From Bufo bufo (taxonomy: Eukaryota; Chordata; Amphibia; Anura; Bufonidae), in the NCBI RefSeq assembly GCF_905171765.1, contig NC_053397.1, forward strand, positions 6,404,946-6,468,945: a stretch of DNA of 64,000 nt, written 5' to 3'. Below are positions 9,000-19,960 of the stretch, piece by piece; the first letter of the stretch is position 1, and every line of letters begins with the position of its first letter. A program made the translations under genes and the position numbers. The notes under the pieces were generated by a model. That model did no database searches, had not been told where the DNA came from, and worked only from the letters and a program-made list of their open reading frames with translations.

Positions 9000-9975
9000 C
9001 CGCTTGGTGAACTGGGGCAGGAGACCAATCCGAGCGAATACGAACCAGAAGTAAAAGGAGACCAGTCTGAGTGAATATGAACCAGGATTAAAACAGAAAG
9101 TAGGCCTATGGAATGTAACAGACCACCGAGGAAGGGAACGTAAGCCTGAAAAGAACGCAGTTATGTTTGTCGGGAGAGAGGTACCAGAGCGGTGGGTGCA
9201 CACTGCCCCAATGAGATTGAGCAAAACCATGACGTAGCAATGAACAGGAGAATGCAGCTTTGAGTGGGAGCAGAGTACAACACATGATGTAACAACAAAT
9301 GGGTGAATGCAGCTTTGGATGCGAGTGGTACCTAAAAAACATGGTATGGGCGCAGCTCTGAGTATGGGTAGCGCATGAAAAGCATGGTATAAAGCGGACG
9401 TATAAATGCAACCTGGAAGTGAGCAGAGTATTGACGTGATGCGAAAGCAGACACGTGGACGCAGCTCTAGTAGTGAAAGGAGTATAGGACAACATGCGAA
9501 AGCAGACATGCGGACGCAGCTTTGGATGTGAACAGAATATTAACTTGATGTGGCAGCAGACATGGAAAGCGGCTTTGGTGAGTGGGGTATACGACCTGGT
9601 GTAGCAGTAGAAGTGTGAACACAACTTGGGTATAAGCAGAGCATGAAATTTGGTATAAACGCAGCTCTGGTTGTGAGTGGAGCGAGGTGGGAACACCAGG
9701 GTGGTGCGTCCGGAGCATTAAAACAGAGTAACAGTAGCAGCTATGGCTGTAAGCCGAGTATACAACATGTAATAACAGGCGTGTAATACGGATCCGGCTG
9801 TCGGCTGGGGACAGAATGAGATGTAACAGCCAACAGGTGAACGCAGCTTGAATGCGAGACCAATCTGAGTGAATACGAACCAAGAGTGGAAAAGTACAGG
9901 ACAGTAAGGACGTGCGGATGCAGCATGAGACATGAAATAAAAGCTGAAAGTGTAAATGCAGCTCAGGATAACAGC
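9000..9975. repeat. Degenerate tandem array, period about 53-56 bp
   Basis: The anchor GCAGCTTTGG / GCAGCTCTGR recurs at 9254, 9309, 9352, 9408, 9461, 9516, 9569, about 9620 and 9661, with intervals mostly of 52-56 bp and occasional ~42-bp units. Units also share GAGTGGNG and GCATGAAA phrases. Divergence is much higher than in the other two arrays, so this one is older. Several long minus-strand open frames cross it in different frames and look like a by-product. Confidence 0.8.
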
Positions 9976-10512
9976 AGAGCATGAAAGTGCGGCAGGGTTT
10001 TTAAGTACATGGAGCAGTGAAATACATGAAGTCTAAAGATGGTGGTAGCGGGGGGAGGGGGGGAGACACATCGCAAGGAACAGCTACAGCAAGAGGCCTA
10101 AACAATAACAGCTGCGTCCGATCTCCAAACATGACGTCACGTGCAGCCCGGGTAACTTTCTTTACAGCAAACCGGCTGAAGTAACTTTTCATACGAGACG
10201 AACGAAACAAAGTGAAACTTGTAAGATTTATAGGAGCTAACTCCTATTACCAACAAACAAAGTTGAAAAGAAAATAGAAGTATTTAGGCCCAACAAGCAA
10301 ACCTGAGGTAGCAGATTCTGAGGCAAGCCTCCCGTTCGCTAGCAAAGTCGGTTCCGACCGGCCAGGAGAGACGGCCCCGGCACAACCTACTTACGTAGTA
10401 CGGCGCGTGCATGCCACGGTAGCAGAGAGCCAAATAACAAGCTCCATGCTGCAAAGAAAGACTCCTACCACCAGAGAAGCTAGTCTGCTAATGACACCCA
10501 GCAGCAGCTGTG
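9976..10512. other. Non-coding interior of the A-Y-B unit, right part
   Basis: Contains a G-rich run near 10050 and a CpG-containing stretch at about 10320-10410. On the minus strand this would be the 5' leader if the element is transcribed in that direction; no TATA box or ORF stands out. Confidence 0.45.
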
Positions 10513-10609
10513 CACCTGAGAACCCACGCCTGGAAGTGAGGGTGTGGCTCGTATATGAAGAGCCTCCGCCCCTCCCACAAATGCAGGCTGACTAATCAGC
10601 CTTACCAAC

Positions 10610-10998
10610 ATATACACACAATTTTTAAATTATTATAAATAAATAATTAAAAAGTGAATTCATTGTTTAGACTTTTTAATTACAAGCAATTTTCAATGTC
10701 AATATCTGCATTAATGTAGTACTGCTCCGCGAGCACTGTCCGCCCGTCCAGGACTTTACTGGGTTCATTTACCAGATGGCTGATTGTTCCCATAGGTGCT
10801 AGACCCACACTTATCATTCCGTGGGTATATATCCTACAGATACACTATTTGAATATCCCTGTAACAAAAGTATGTCTGGTAAAGGGGGCACAAAAGTGGG
10901 TATCAATACCGATAATTTGCATATATGAATCCCTCTATCAACACAGCCTTTCACACATGCAGGTACCACCGGGGACATCTATAAAAAAAAAAATTTAC
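10610..10998 (-). mobile_element. Terminal part of the THAP-transposase element, separated by the L1 insertion
   Basis: The reverse complement of about 10690-10802 resembles 18964-19065 (shared GCACCTATGG, CATCTGGTAAA and GACATTGAAAAT, roughly 70% identical by eye). The two stretches are in opposite orientation and lie outside the THAP coding remains, so they look like terminal or subterminal inverted repeats of one element whose middle received the L1. The outermost ends are not resolved. Confidence 0.5.
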
Positions 10999-11336
10999 TT
11001 TTTTTTTTTATAACATTTTATTAGCGTTTTCAAAGCATGTAATATAAATGATTACACAATCATTATTCTGATACAATTGCAATTGCAAATGAACATCATC
11101 AAAACACAGTTCCAGTAGTGCCCCTTTACAACTTATTCTCTCGAGATGAGCACATATTTTTATAGATATGTAACATGTTTTCACCATTTTATTCCCCAAA
11201 CTTCCCCCCACCCTCAACCCTCTCTGGATGGGCCTCCTTTCACCTTTACTCCTTCTCTTTCTTTTAATTCTTTATTTTTCCCCATTTAGTGCACTCTCAA
11301 GTTCCCCAGCGTTCCTCTTAGATCCCCTGTTAGATA

Positions 11337-12301
11337 CTATTCTGCATGTCTAAAGTTCTTCATGATCCTTTGAATATCCTCTCCTGACAGGTTTTTACTA
11401 ATAAATGTTTTCCATTTGTTTAAGAAATGTGTCGACGTGCTATTCTTGTGTGATTCTGCTTCCAATTGTTCCATTAGCGAGAAATGTTTCATCTGTCCCA
11501 CAAACGCTGTCATAGATGGGGTTTGAGGCTCTAACCACTTACTAAGCAAGCATCTCAGCGCTACCAAGAGTGTCCCATCCACCATTTGGTCCTCATACAC
11601 ACTTGTGGCTCACAAGCCAGTTCAATATTCCACGTTTGCTTAATCCATGTAAGTATCCCCTTCCAATACGTCTGTGTCATTAAACACTTCCAAACACAAT
11701 GATCCAGGTTGGCTCTTGGTTCTTTACACTTATGACACATCACTAATCTATTAGGATGAGCAGCATTTTGGGGCATATTAAAGGCGTATATGGCCCTGTG
11801 GAGCAATTTAAACTGGGATTCCCTCCATTTTTCACACGTCACAGCTTTTCTTACTCCCATCCATCCATCCATAATGTTATCCTTCCACTCTGATTTACCT
11901 AGAAGTGATTCCCATTGCTGAAACAACTTGGACTCCGTTTTCTCATCCTCCCTGTCCCTTATCTCCTTATACACTTCAGACAAGGATATTTTACGATCCT
12001 TGTTTTTCAGTAAATTATCAAATTGGTTTGACACATATTCATTTTTCACGTCTTTCAGCCCGTTCTTACAAAAGAGGATGACCTGCAAATAGGGAAGAAC
12101 TTGTCCCTCAGATAGATTATACTTTTCTTGCATCTCTCTAAAGGCCAAATATCTTGACTCTTTGTCATGCACGACCTGTTGTAGATTAACTATTCCCTTG
12201 GGCATCCAGGTCCGGAACAATTTATTGGTTCTGCCCAATTCAAACTCCGGGTGTCCAAATAATGTCATATGTTTGGACGCTAAAAAGGATAGGCCATACA
12301 T
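11337..12301 (-). pseudogene. L1 ORF2 C-terminal region (thumb to Cys-rich motif)
   Basis: Two overlapping minus frames (12301-11561 and 11600-11337) continue the reverse transcriptase frame after a break at about 12304. The segment CHKCKEPRANLDHCVWKC has C-x2-C-x8-H-x4-C spacing, matching the C-terminal CCHC motif of L1-type ORF2 proteins. A frameshift near 11580 follows. It assists RNA binding in active L1s; here it is only a relic. Confidence 0.75.
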
Positions 12302-12306
12302 CTTTC

Positions 12307-13401
12307 TTATTTCTTTCCATGTTTTTCTAGTACCACATTGGAGTAGTGTGAGGTCTGGTTTAACCAGTCTCTACAGTGGCGGAAAATCCCTGCCAGATTG
12401 TACCTTCTTATGTCTGGAAATTGTACACCTCCCGCTCTCAATGTTCGCCATAACCTTTTCATCCCAATGCGAGCCCTTTTCCCGGACCAGATAAAGTCTG
12501 TAAAAGCTTTATTAAGTGCCATTATGTCTTTGTGACGTATAAGAATTGGTATTGTTTGCATCGGATACAGCAATTTTGGGAAGGTTATCATCTTTATTAA
12601 GTGGCATTTCCCTAATAGTGACAATGGTAGGTTTCTCCATCTATTTAATTCCTGTTGAATTTTACGGATCAATGGTGCATAATTGAGAGCGTATAAGGAA
12701 TGGGGAGACTTGCATATTTTTATTCTGAGATATGTAATATATTCCTTAGCTACTTTGACTGGGGACTTTTGTAGAGTGTCTGACTGCTTCCCCGCGTGTC
12801 CTCTTAGAAATAATAACTCACATTTAGCAATATTTACTTTAAAGCCCGAATACAATCCAAACTCACGTAACGCTTCAAAATTTTTTGTTAAGTCTCTTGA
12901 GGGATTAGCTAGGTATATAATGATATCGTCTGCAAAAAGGGACGCAGAGACCATTTTGGACCCTATTGTGATTCCTTCAAAGATCTCTTTTGACTCCAGG
13001 TATCTCGCCAGGGGTTCCATTGCAATGTTAAACAATAACGGTGACAAAGGGCACCCCTGCCGTGTGCCTTTCAATAACTGGAAGGGGCGAGACAAAAATC
13101 CTGGCAATGCTATCCGCGCTCTAGGATCTGCATACAATGCTAGCAAGAATACTCGAAATACTCCCGTGACTCCCATCTTTTCCAACACTGCCACCAACCA
13201 ATCCCATCTTACGTTGTCGAAAGCCTTTTCGGCATCTATGGTTAGCAGCGCTGGGTTCGTCAGGTCAGTTGTTTTGCGGTAAGAGTGATCTAATATCGTC
13301 AGCACTTTTCTGAGATTAAATACAGCTGCTCTGCCCTTGACAAACCCAACCTGGGATGGACCTATCAAGCTTGGTAAAATATTGGCTAGTCTATCTGCCA
13401 T
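12307..13401 (-). pseudogene. L1 ORF2 reverse transcriptase domain
   Basis: 364 codons on the minus strand with clear RT motifs: GFVKGRAAVFN, LLTIDAEKAFDNV (first catalytic Asp), GTRQGCPLSPLLFNIAMEP and SLFADDIIIYL (catalytic DD). The first Met is internal; upstream RT sequence (about 13401-13530) is in another frame. The catalytic box is intact but flanking frame breaks kill the ORF. Confidence 0.85.
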
Positions 13402-13525
13402 AATCTTTCATCCACATTTATGAGAGAAATGGGCCGGTATGAGGCCGGCAGTGTTGGATCTTTCCCTTGCTTTGGTATTAAACGTATGCATGCAGTATTA
13501 TCGGTCAATTGCGCTTGTTCCCCCT

Positions 13526-14660
13526 TCACCTTGTAAAATTTCCCAGCACCTTGTAAAATTCACCCGTGTAGCCGTTGGGTCCCGGTGCCTTTCCTGACTT
13601 TAATGACCGTATTGTCTTTGAGACCTCCCCCTGCGAGATTAATTTATTTGAGTCAGCTAGTTGTTCCTCCGTTACTCTCGGAAAGGATACTTTATCTAAG
13701 AGGGTGTCTGTCAATGATTGTGGTGGGTCATCTCTAGAATACAGGCTTTGGTAGTAAGTTCTAAATACTTCTAGAACTAATTCTGGGGATGCCTGTAAGT
13801 GCCCTGATTTGTCTTTTTTAGTTCTATGCATCTCCTCCCACCTAGTGTACCAGAGTTCATAGTCTTTCTTGGCCAGTTGCCAGGCCTGCTTAAGCTCTGC
13901 CGTGCCATTATTTAAGAAAGATGTGTACGCCTTATGTAGCGTATCAGCGGTTTCATCTATTTTCTGTTTTGTCTTCTTTTTCATTGCATGTACACGTGAA
14001 ATTATTCTTCCCCTTAATACTGCTTTGGCGACGTCCCACAGCAAAGTTGGGTCCTCCACATGCCCCTCATTGTCACTCATATATTCCAGGTACCATGCTT
14101 TCACTAATTCTTGAAAATTCTCATTACTTGCTAGGTACGTTGGAAAGCGCCAAATATAATCAGAAGCTTTTAGAATTTTATCATATAGTTCCAACTGTAC
14201 AGGGCAATGATCCAAGATAACCATATCTAATATGGCAGTGGAACGAGTCTGGAGAATCAAATCTGAAGAGACCAGAATATAGTCTATTCTAGACCAGGAA
14301 TCATGTGGTGTAGAATAGAAGGTATGCTCCCTTCCCTCTGGGTTACCTCTCCTCCAAGGATCTACCAATCCATTATCTCTCATGAATCTGTCTAATACCC
14401 TATCTCGTACACCTTGGGGAACCTTCTTACCGTGAGATGCTTTCTTATCTTCTCTATAATCCACTACTGTATTCATATCTCATCCTACTATCATATTTCC
14501 TGCTGTTTCATTTCCTACCACCCGACCTAGGGAGTTATAAAAGGATCCATTTTCTCCATTCGGTCCGGTTTAATGCGTTTTAGGTGATGGAGGATCATAT
14601 TACGTTTTGAAGGTGAACGTAGCCCTTTTACATTCCAGGAAACTACACGCATTAGGAGTT
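13526..14660 (-). pseudogene. L1 ORF2 endonuclease remnant and linker, internally deleted
   Basis: On the minus strand, SWNVKGLRSPSKRN (about 14640-14600) is the start of the APE-type endonuclease. Only a short stretch later the sequence reads GNMIVG, then MNTVVD, equivalent to the IVGGDFN region. About 100 residues between them, including the catalytic Gln-Glu-Thr-His segment, are missing. From 14476 the frame gives WSRIDYILVS and LDHCPV (SDH-equivalent), then the linker to LKSGKAPGPNG at the RT start. The endonuclease is therefore dead. Confidence 0.8.
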
Positions 14661-14679
14661 AGGCGCATGGAATAAATGT

Positions 14680-15765
14680 CTATGTAAGGCAAGAGCACAC
14701 ATCCACATAAACTGGCTTGTGTGACGCGGACATCTCCAGATGATCTCTGAGGCGTTTCGTCTGCGGGGATTTGTCTGGCCGATCCCGCGCTTCTTTTTTC
14801 TTTCCCGCCGGTCTGTTCCAGGAGGGATCCAACTTGTCTATTTGCAGCTGTAATACTTTCACCGCTTCCTCTGGTGATTCAAATGTCTCCGTGCTTCCAT
14901 CAGCCCTATAGATCCGCAGGATCGCTGGGTACATTGATGCAAATCTGGTGCTACGTTGGTATAGTTCCGTGCATATTTTAGAAAAAGCCCTCCTGCGTTT
15001 AGCCACTTCTGCGGAGTAATCTCCAAATATAAGGAGTCTAGCTCCTTTCCATTCAAGGCTCCCAGATTTTCTTTTGAAGTGTCGTAAAATGGTCACGTTG
15101 TCTTGAAAGTTCAGGTATTTAACAATGACCTGTCTGGGTCTATTATCCATCCTTCTGTCCCTGTGTTTGTCCCGGGTTGTTACTCTAGTGTCTGGGCCCA
15201 CTCTGTGTGCCCTCTCCACAATACACCTCTCTGGTATGCCTAGTAGCTCGGGAAGCACCGACTCACAAACATGAAGCAAGTCCTTTGCCAGAACCTCCTC
15301 TGGGATCCCTACAATCCTTAAATTGTTGCGTCAGGACCTGTTTTCCAGGTCTTCTATGAGTTCCCATAGCTTCTTGTTTTCTATAATTAGCCGTCTAGTT
15401 GCCGACTGGTTCGCGTCTGTATTGATTTCAAGCGCATGCACTCGGGATTCCGTCTCTTCAATTCGCGCGATCTGCTGCTTCAAGTCCTCCTGTATTTGCT
15501 GCTTAGAGGCTTTAATGGCCGTCGCCAACGTGGATTGAAGATCTGTGGCTAAGTGTGCTGCCACCTCTACAGCTAAAGTCTTATAATCTAAGTCCTTCAA
15601 ATCATGTAGGGGTGAGGACTGTCCGTTTTCGGAGCCGTTGTTAATCTCCGCGGAGTTTGGTAAACTGCTCGGTATCATGTCCGCTGCCTCTGGCCCCTCC
15701 GCTTGCGGGTCGTTCGCGCCCTTTCCCCGTAGTTTCTTGCTCATATTGAGCACATACCGGTCCAT
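14680..15765 (-). pseudogene. L1-type ORF1 protein, one premature stop
   Basis: Start at Met 15765. The N-terminal part (to 15334) has an acidic region and then a heptad-like stretch (LKQQIARIEETESRVHALE), the coiled coil that trimerises L1 ORF1p. An in-frame TGA at 15331-15333 sits immediately before RNNLRIVGIPE, the conserved start of the RNA-recognition domain, so it probably replaced an Arg codon. The frame then continues to 14680 through the RRM and C-terminal domain (RQVIVKYLNF, ARLLIFGDYS). Function in an active element: RNA chaperone of the LINE RNP. Confidence 0.85.
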
Positions 15766-16069
15766 ACAAAGCCTCGCGGCCTCTTATATGCGGATGCTTT
15801 TATCTTTGCCCTCCAAATGTAGGTAGTTATGGCTTTATGCTGATCGTTTTAGTCGGGGATGGCGGGAGCTGTTCTTTCCTGCTGCCTTACATGCGGGCGC
15901 CGGAACCGGAAGTCAACAAACACTTTTTTAATAATTTGTTGTTATGTTATAATAGCTTTACATCGTTTTTATTTTCTAGCTAGCGTTGTTCTAGCAAGCA
16001 TGGCATCATAATAACAATGTACCCATTTAGGACGGTACTTGAGTACATTTGAATGGAAAACCTCAAACT

Positions 16070-16356
16070 CATGGGCGTAGCTATAGGGGAAGCGGTTACT
16101 TTGGGGCCCGAACTCAGAAGGGACCCATACAGGAGGAGGACTAAAATATTTTATTGTCTGGGCCTCCTCAACTGTATTATACAATGACATTATATACAGG
16201 CGCACTGTAGAAAACGTGGCCTCGTCTGCGAAAGCCATCTTGACTCGCCACAGGAATTGGGATTGAAAGGGAGGAGGTGGTTGCACAGACGTTTCAGAGT
16301 TGGGGGCCCATTTAAAAATTTGATGTGGGGCCCAGTCATTTCTAGTTACGCCACTG
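16070..16356. mobile_element. hAT-type MITE inside the THAP transposase fossil
   Basis: The ends CATGGGCGTAGC and GTTACGCCACTG are imperfect inverted repeats of the CAGNGGCGTA type; GGGGCCC blocks lie just inside each end. The flanking 8-mers CTCAAACT and CTATAATT agree at only 5 of 8 positions, as expected for an old target duplication. It splits the coding tail of the THAP fossil. Confidence 0.65.
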
Positions 16357-17110
16357 CTATAATTCTCCGATGTGGAAAAAAAACAAAGATGTTCGATGTC
16401 CTTCAGAAGTGATTAATTTATAACAATTCTTTTTAGTTTGTCATATGCGGTGGAGTCGACACGGAGCCTCTTTGTGTCCTGTATTCCGGATTGATGATGG
16501 CCCCCTGAGTACTCATTTTCAGATTCCCATTCATCAATATTTATCACTTCCATCTTACTACTAATTCAGTGTGGTGTGCTGGAGCACCACCAAAGATGAT
16601 TTATAATGGATGGTATCCATGGTGACAGTGAGGCACAATGTTTCCTTTTAGAAGCAGTTAGGGGCTTCTGTCCAACCGACTTGGCCAGATGCCGTACATG
16701 GAATTGATGCCCGATACGTGGATATTCTACATGCCGATCAGTTGCCACTATTCGCACATTAACCTTGCTGTCAATAATTCGGTCAATAGTATCTTTAAAA
16801 CCTTTTTTTTCAAGACTTACAGAAGTGGCCGGTGGAATAATTTGTGGTACACTGAAGTCGAGTATTTTTCCGGGGTCCGTCTCCATAATTGTGTAGATAC
16901 AATATTTTGTACTGTCGCTTGACCGCCCCCTGCCAAGCATACCAGTGTCCTTCCCAGTGTGGATATTATTTGGGCACGTTCTTTTTGCCATTCTTCGCTT
17001 ATGATCGGAAAGATATACTTGGGCTGAGTAATGAGTTGACTTTGATATCATCGACACATTGATTAGCTCAAATTATTATTATTTTTTCTGGAAATGTCTA
17101 CCACTTAGAA

Positions 17111-17257
17111 CTGGGATGCTCAACCTGCGGCCCTACAGCTGTTGTAAAACTACAACTCCCATCATGCCCTCCTGTTGGCTGATAGCTGTAGGCTGTCCGG
17201 GCATGCTGAGAGTTGTAGTTTTGCAACAGCTGGAGGGCCACTGGTTGGGCATCCCTG
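17111..17257. mobile_element. Palindromic 147-bp hAT MITE with perfect 8-bp target duplication
   Basis: Flanked by ACTTAGAA at 17103-17110 and 17258-17265. The ends are CTGGGATGCTC and GGGCATCCCTG. The arms are near-complementary and each contains CTACAACTCYCA, followed by TCATGC (left) or preceded by GGCATGC (right). It inserted in the transposase fossil, whose frame resumes on either side. Confidence 0.92.
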
Positions 17258-18835
17258 ACTTAGAACAATTGCACTGGACAAGATAAGGTTGCCAGCCCCA
17301 ATTCGATAGGCCGGCTGGGCCACAGTTCTTGAATGTGTCCCTGTACACATTTTACATCCAAGTTTGTAGCTGATCCTATCTGTCTCCTCTTCATATGTGT
17401 TAGTTTTGTACCACATGTTTTTCTGTACTGGCATGGTATCATAGAGATCAAACTTTCCAGGCAACTTTGAAAGACAATTTTTTTTATCTGCAACAGGGTC
17501 TTTTATATCGCCACCTAGAATATCCATTTGATCCGGATCTGTAGTTACTTCCTCTAGTGTTTCGATCTCATCGTCAATGAATGCAGATAAATCCTCATCT
17601 TCGTCGTCCTCTGATTCTAAAATGTCAACCGGAGTAAACTGTGGGTCTTCTTCGATTTCATTTATTTCATCTTGCCCTTCATGTCTCTGTGCCAGTCTAT
17701 TTCTTGGTTTTTTCACAAGGTGACATTAGGTGGGATTTCTATTCTGCTGCACATTTTGGATGCACTCAAATGGGGTGGATGAAAATATACTTTGCGACAG
17801 TGCTATGGCTTCTATGTCTTCCTTGACGGAATCATTATTGCTATTCAATATCTGCTTCAGAAGACAGTTCACTGTGCCCATTATCTGAACTCTTTGTTTC
17901 ATTCAACCATTGCTTTATCAGTTTCCATTGCTGAGTTTTTAATAGATGTTACTTTTCTCTTAGTCACTCTTGAAACAGGTGCATTGACAACTTTAAATGG
18001 TTCCACCAATAAACGGCACTGTGTTCCACGTTGTCGAGAGATAATTGTTTTGGTTTGAATACCAATATTGACTTTTTTAACAAAACTGGTATCAAAAACA
18101 AATCTATTGTGATCTTTTGACCAATACAAGTCTGTATTGGTTGCTTTGTCTTCCTTTGATGGCAAACTCTGACTAGCAATCTGAACATCAGTATCTGTTA
18201 CAGTAACAGTCGATGGTAGGTGCAGTTGTATCGTGCTTCCAAGCAGATTAATTTCCCCCGTCAGAATTACGTTACCTGTTGAAATAACAGGATAAGACCT
18301 AACTTGGGTATTAGGCATATTTGCTTTCTTTTTTTAGTTCTCCTTCTGACAGATGGCGTAACCGGTAACGTGGGCACTTTTTCTTCAGAAATATGTGCAG
18401 AAGGGGTAGCAGATCGCGAGTCTGAACTCAGGAATGATTCAGAGGTTGATGGGCTTTCTTTGGCTGTCCCTGCAGTTGCATCTGACGAATACTGTGTACT
18501 ATGAAGGGTTTTAGAGGAAATAGTGGGCACGACGTCAGGATGTAATTTTTTACGTAAGCCACCTTCTTCATTAGCAAAATATTCAAAGTGCTTATAGCAC
18601 AATCGATAATTGTCATGTTTTTGTCTGGAATCCATGATTTTTTTCTACCCATTCATCCTCCTTGGGAAAATGATCAGAAGCCTGCTCAATCCATTTACAG
18701 ATAATTCTATGATTTTTGGGAAAAACATGCATTATGATATTTTTCCCTTTGTCCCTCCAGGTGTGTGTACATGCACGAGGGCATATTCTCAATTCAGAAA
18801 TGAGTTATCTATAACAGAAAAAATCTATTTGTAAA

Positions 18836-19140
18836 TTATTTAAAAAAACTAAACAAAATAAAACAACGTTTTAAAATGTTCAAAAAATAGATATGTATTT
18901 CAATCTCAGACACTGGTGGCACCTTGATTGCATATGCCCCCAGTAGACCATAGGTGTGGTTTTTGCACCTATGGAACCACTCATCCATCTGGTAAACGGA
19001 CCAAGTGAAGTCATAAAGAGCGGACTCGGCTTACGCAGCCGCCTTCTGGACATTGAAAATAGGCAAACTATGTGCGTGGGCCGCACTGAAGTACATGGCG
19101 GTGGCATCTGCACAGCCATCAGAACCACACCTATCATCCA
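18836..19140 (-). mobile_element. 5' terminal part of the first THAP element, with inverted repeat to 10690-10802
   Basis: Upstream (minus strand) of the THAP start. 18964-19065 is the partner of the inverted repeat described at 10610-10998. The exact outer border is not visible; no TTAA or TA duplication could be matched. Confidence 0.45.
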
Positions 19141-19600
19141 ACGGGGTCACATCCTAGCGATACATTTGAGAAGGTATTACTGATTGTCTGTATTTCAGTC
19201 AAATATTTGCAAAATCACTAGTGTCAAGAACAAAAATCATAATCAATTACCGTTGAAAGCAGGCACCAGGAGTACGGATTTCAGTAACGGATGTCAGTGG
19301 ATCGGTTTCCCGACTCAACACGATGACGCACTGTAAAGTGAGCAGGAATCGCAGCAATGTGCTACTGGAATAGAAAAAAGTAAAAAAATTAAAACTGTGT
19401 CTATTTACTTTGCTTTCACGCAGTTTACATTGTTATCAAGCATTTCAGTGTATTTTGACATAATAATAAAATGTTTTGTAAAGAAAAACTTGGGTTACTG
19501 TGTCACTTAGATTAATTTTTGGCACATAACGGTTGTATAACAAATAGGGGATTCGCTTTATCTGACGTCAGTGTTCAAGATGATCAATTACCCCAAAATT
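19141..19600. other. Anonymous sequence, possibly the outer edge of the THAP element
   Basis: AT-rich, no gene or repeat structure recognised. Confidence 0.4.
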
Positions 19601-19960
19601 GCGACACATACACACAATGATCCCCAGACTGTGCACCAGATACACAGAATGTGCACCACTTACACATGTCCTTCCCAGTGTCCTTCCCCCCTCTAATGTC
19701 CTTCATTCCATAATAACCTCCATCAGCGTCCCTCCATTCCATAATGTCCTCCCCAGTGTCCATCTCCCTATAATGTTCTCATTCTGCCTTCCTCCATTGC
19801 CCACAATATACACTCCATCAGCGTCCCTCCCCCCTATAATGTTCTCATTCTGCGTCCTTCCATTCCATAATGTCCTCCCCAGTGTCCTTCCCACCTATAA
19901 TGTTCTCAATCTGCCTCCCTCCACTCCATAATGTCATCCATCGGAGTTCCTCCTTTTGAT
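19600..19960. repeat. Degenerate C/T-rich tandem repeat
   Basis: Phrases CCATAATGTCCTCCCCAGTGTCC, CCCTATAATGTTCTCATTCTGC and CCATCAGCGTCCCTCC recur at about 50-60 bp. Units are scrambled and diverged, so copy number is uncertain. Confidence 0.6.

Larger units (their letters stand above)
5671..10609. mobile_element. Long unit (A-Y-B) of the unclassified element, non-coding, carrying three tandem arrays
   Basis: It starts with A (5671-5824) and ends with B (10513-10609); the 4688 bp between (Y) hold no recognisable protein. Y contains a 34-bp array (6827-7268), a 30-bp array (about 7907-8370) and a degenerate ~54-bp array (about 9000-9975). Repeat copies with 97/97 and 153/154 identity imply a recent origin. 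Read on the minus strand the order is B-Y-A-B-x-A, like the split direct repeats of Ngaro/DIRS-type elements. Read on the plus strand it could be two tandem copies of a Helitron- or MITE-like element, one internally deleted. I cannot choose between these. Confidence 0.6.
10999..15930 (-). mobile_element. Tx1-like L1 LINE, decayed
   Basis: The minus strand shows ORF1 (15765-14680), ORF2 remnants (about 14660-11337), a short 3' UTR and a tail: AATAAAATG and a poly(A), seen as the T-run at 10999-11010. Upstream of ORF1 lies a GC-rich leader up to about 15930. The target duplication cannot be resolved because both flanks are T/A-rich. ORF2 has lost part of its endonuclease and has several frame breaks. 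It interrupts an older THAP element. Confidence 0.85.
15969..18835 (-). pseudogene. THAP-domain transposase fossil (first copy)
   Basis: Read on the minus strand with two MITEs removed. A C2CH THAP finger lies at about 18790-18540 (WRDKGKNII, FPKNHR, WIEQ, then LCYKHF with C-x2-H, and DVVPTI), broken by a frameshift near 18635. A low-complexity region follows, then ISYKLGCKMCTGTHSRTVAQP and AGNLILSSAIVLS (to 17258). The core (17057-16566) has KYCIYTIME, VATDRHVEY, HQFHVRHLAKSV and PWIPSIINHLWW. The tail EVFHSNVLKYRPK and ARTTLA (16069-15975) is split off by a hAT MITE. The motifs match a vertebrate THAP-transposase family I associate with Kolobok-like elements; the superfamily name is less certain than the homology to the second copy at 30003-32510. 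Confidence 0.75.

Noticed and set aside
8910..9982. Overlapping minus-strand frames of 171-199 codons
   Set aside because: They overlap in different frames across a degenerate ~54-bp array, with no conserved domain; open only because the unit is poor in stop triplets on that strand.
15969..16286. A single 105-codon gene
   Set aside because: It is a chimera of a hAT MITE (16070-16286) and the tail of the THAP transposase fossil (15969-16069).
17162..17716. A 184-codon intact protein
   Set aside because: The C-terminal part is read through a hAT MITE (17111-17257); the rest is a piece of the THAP fossil.
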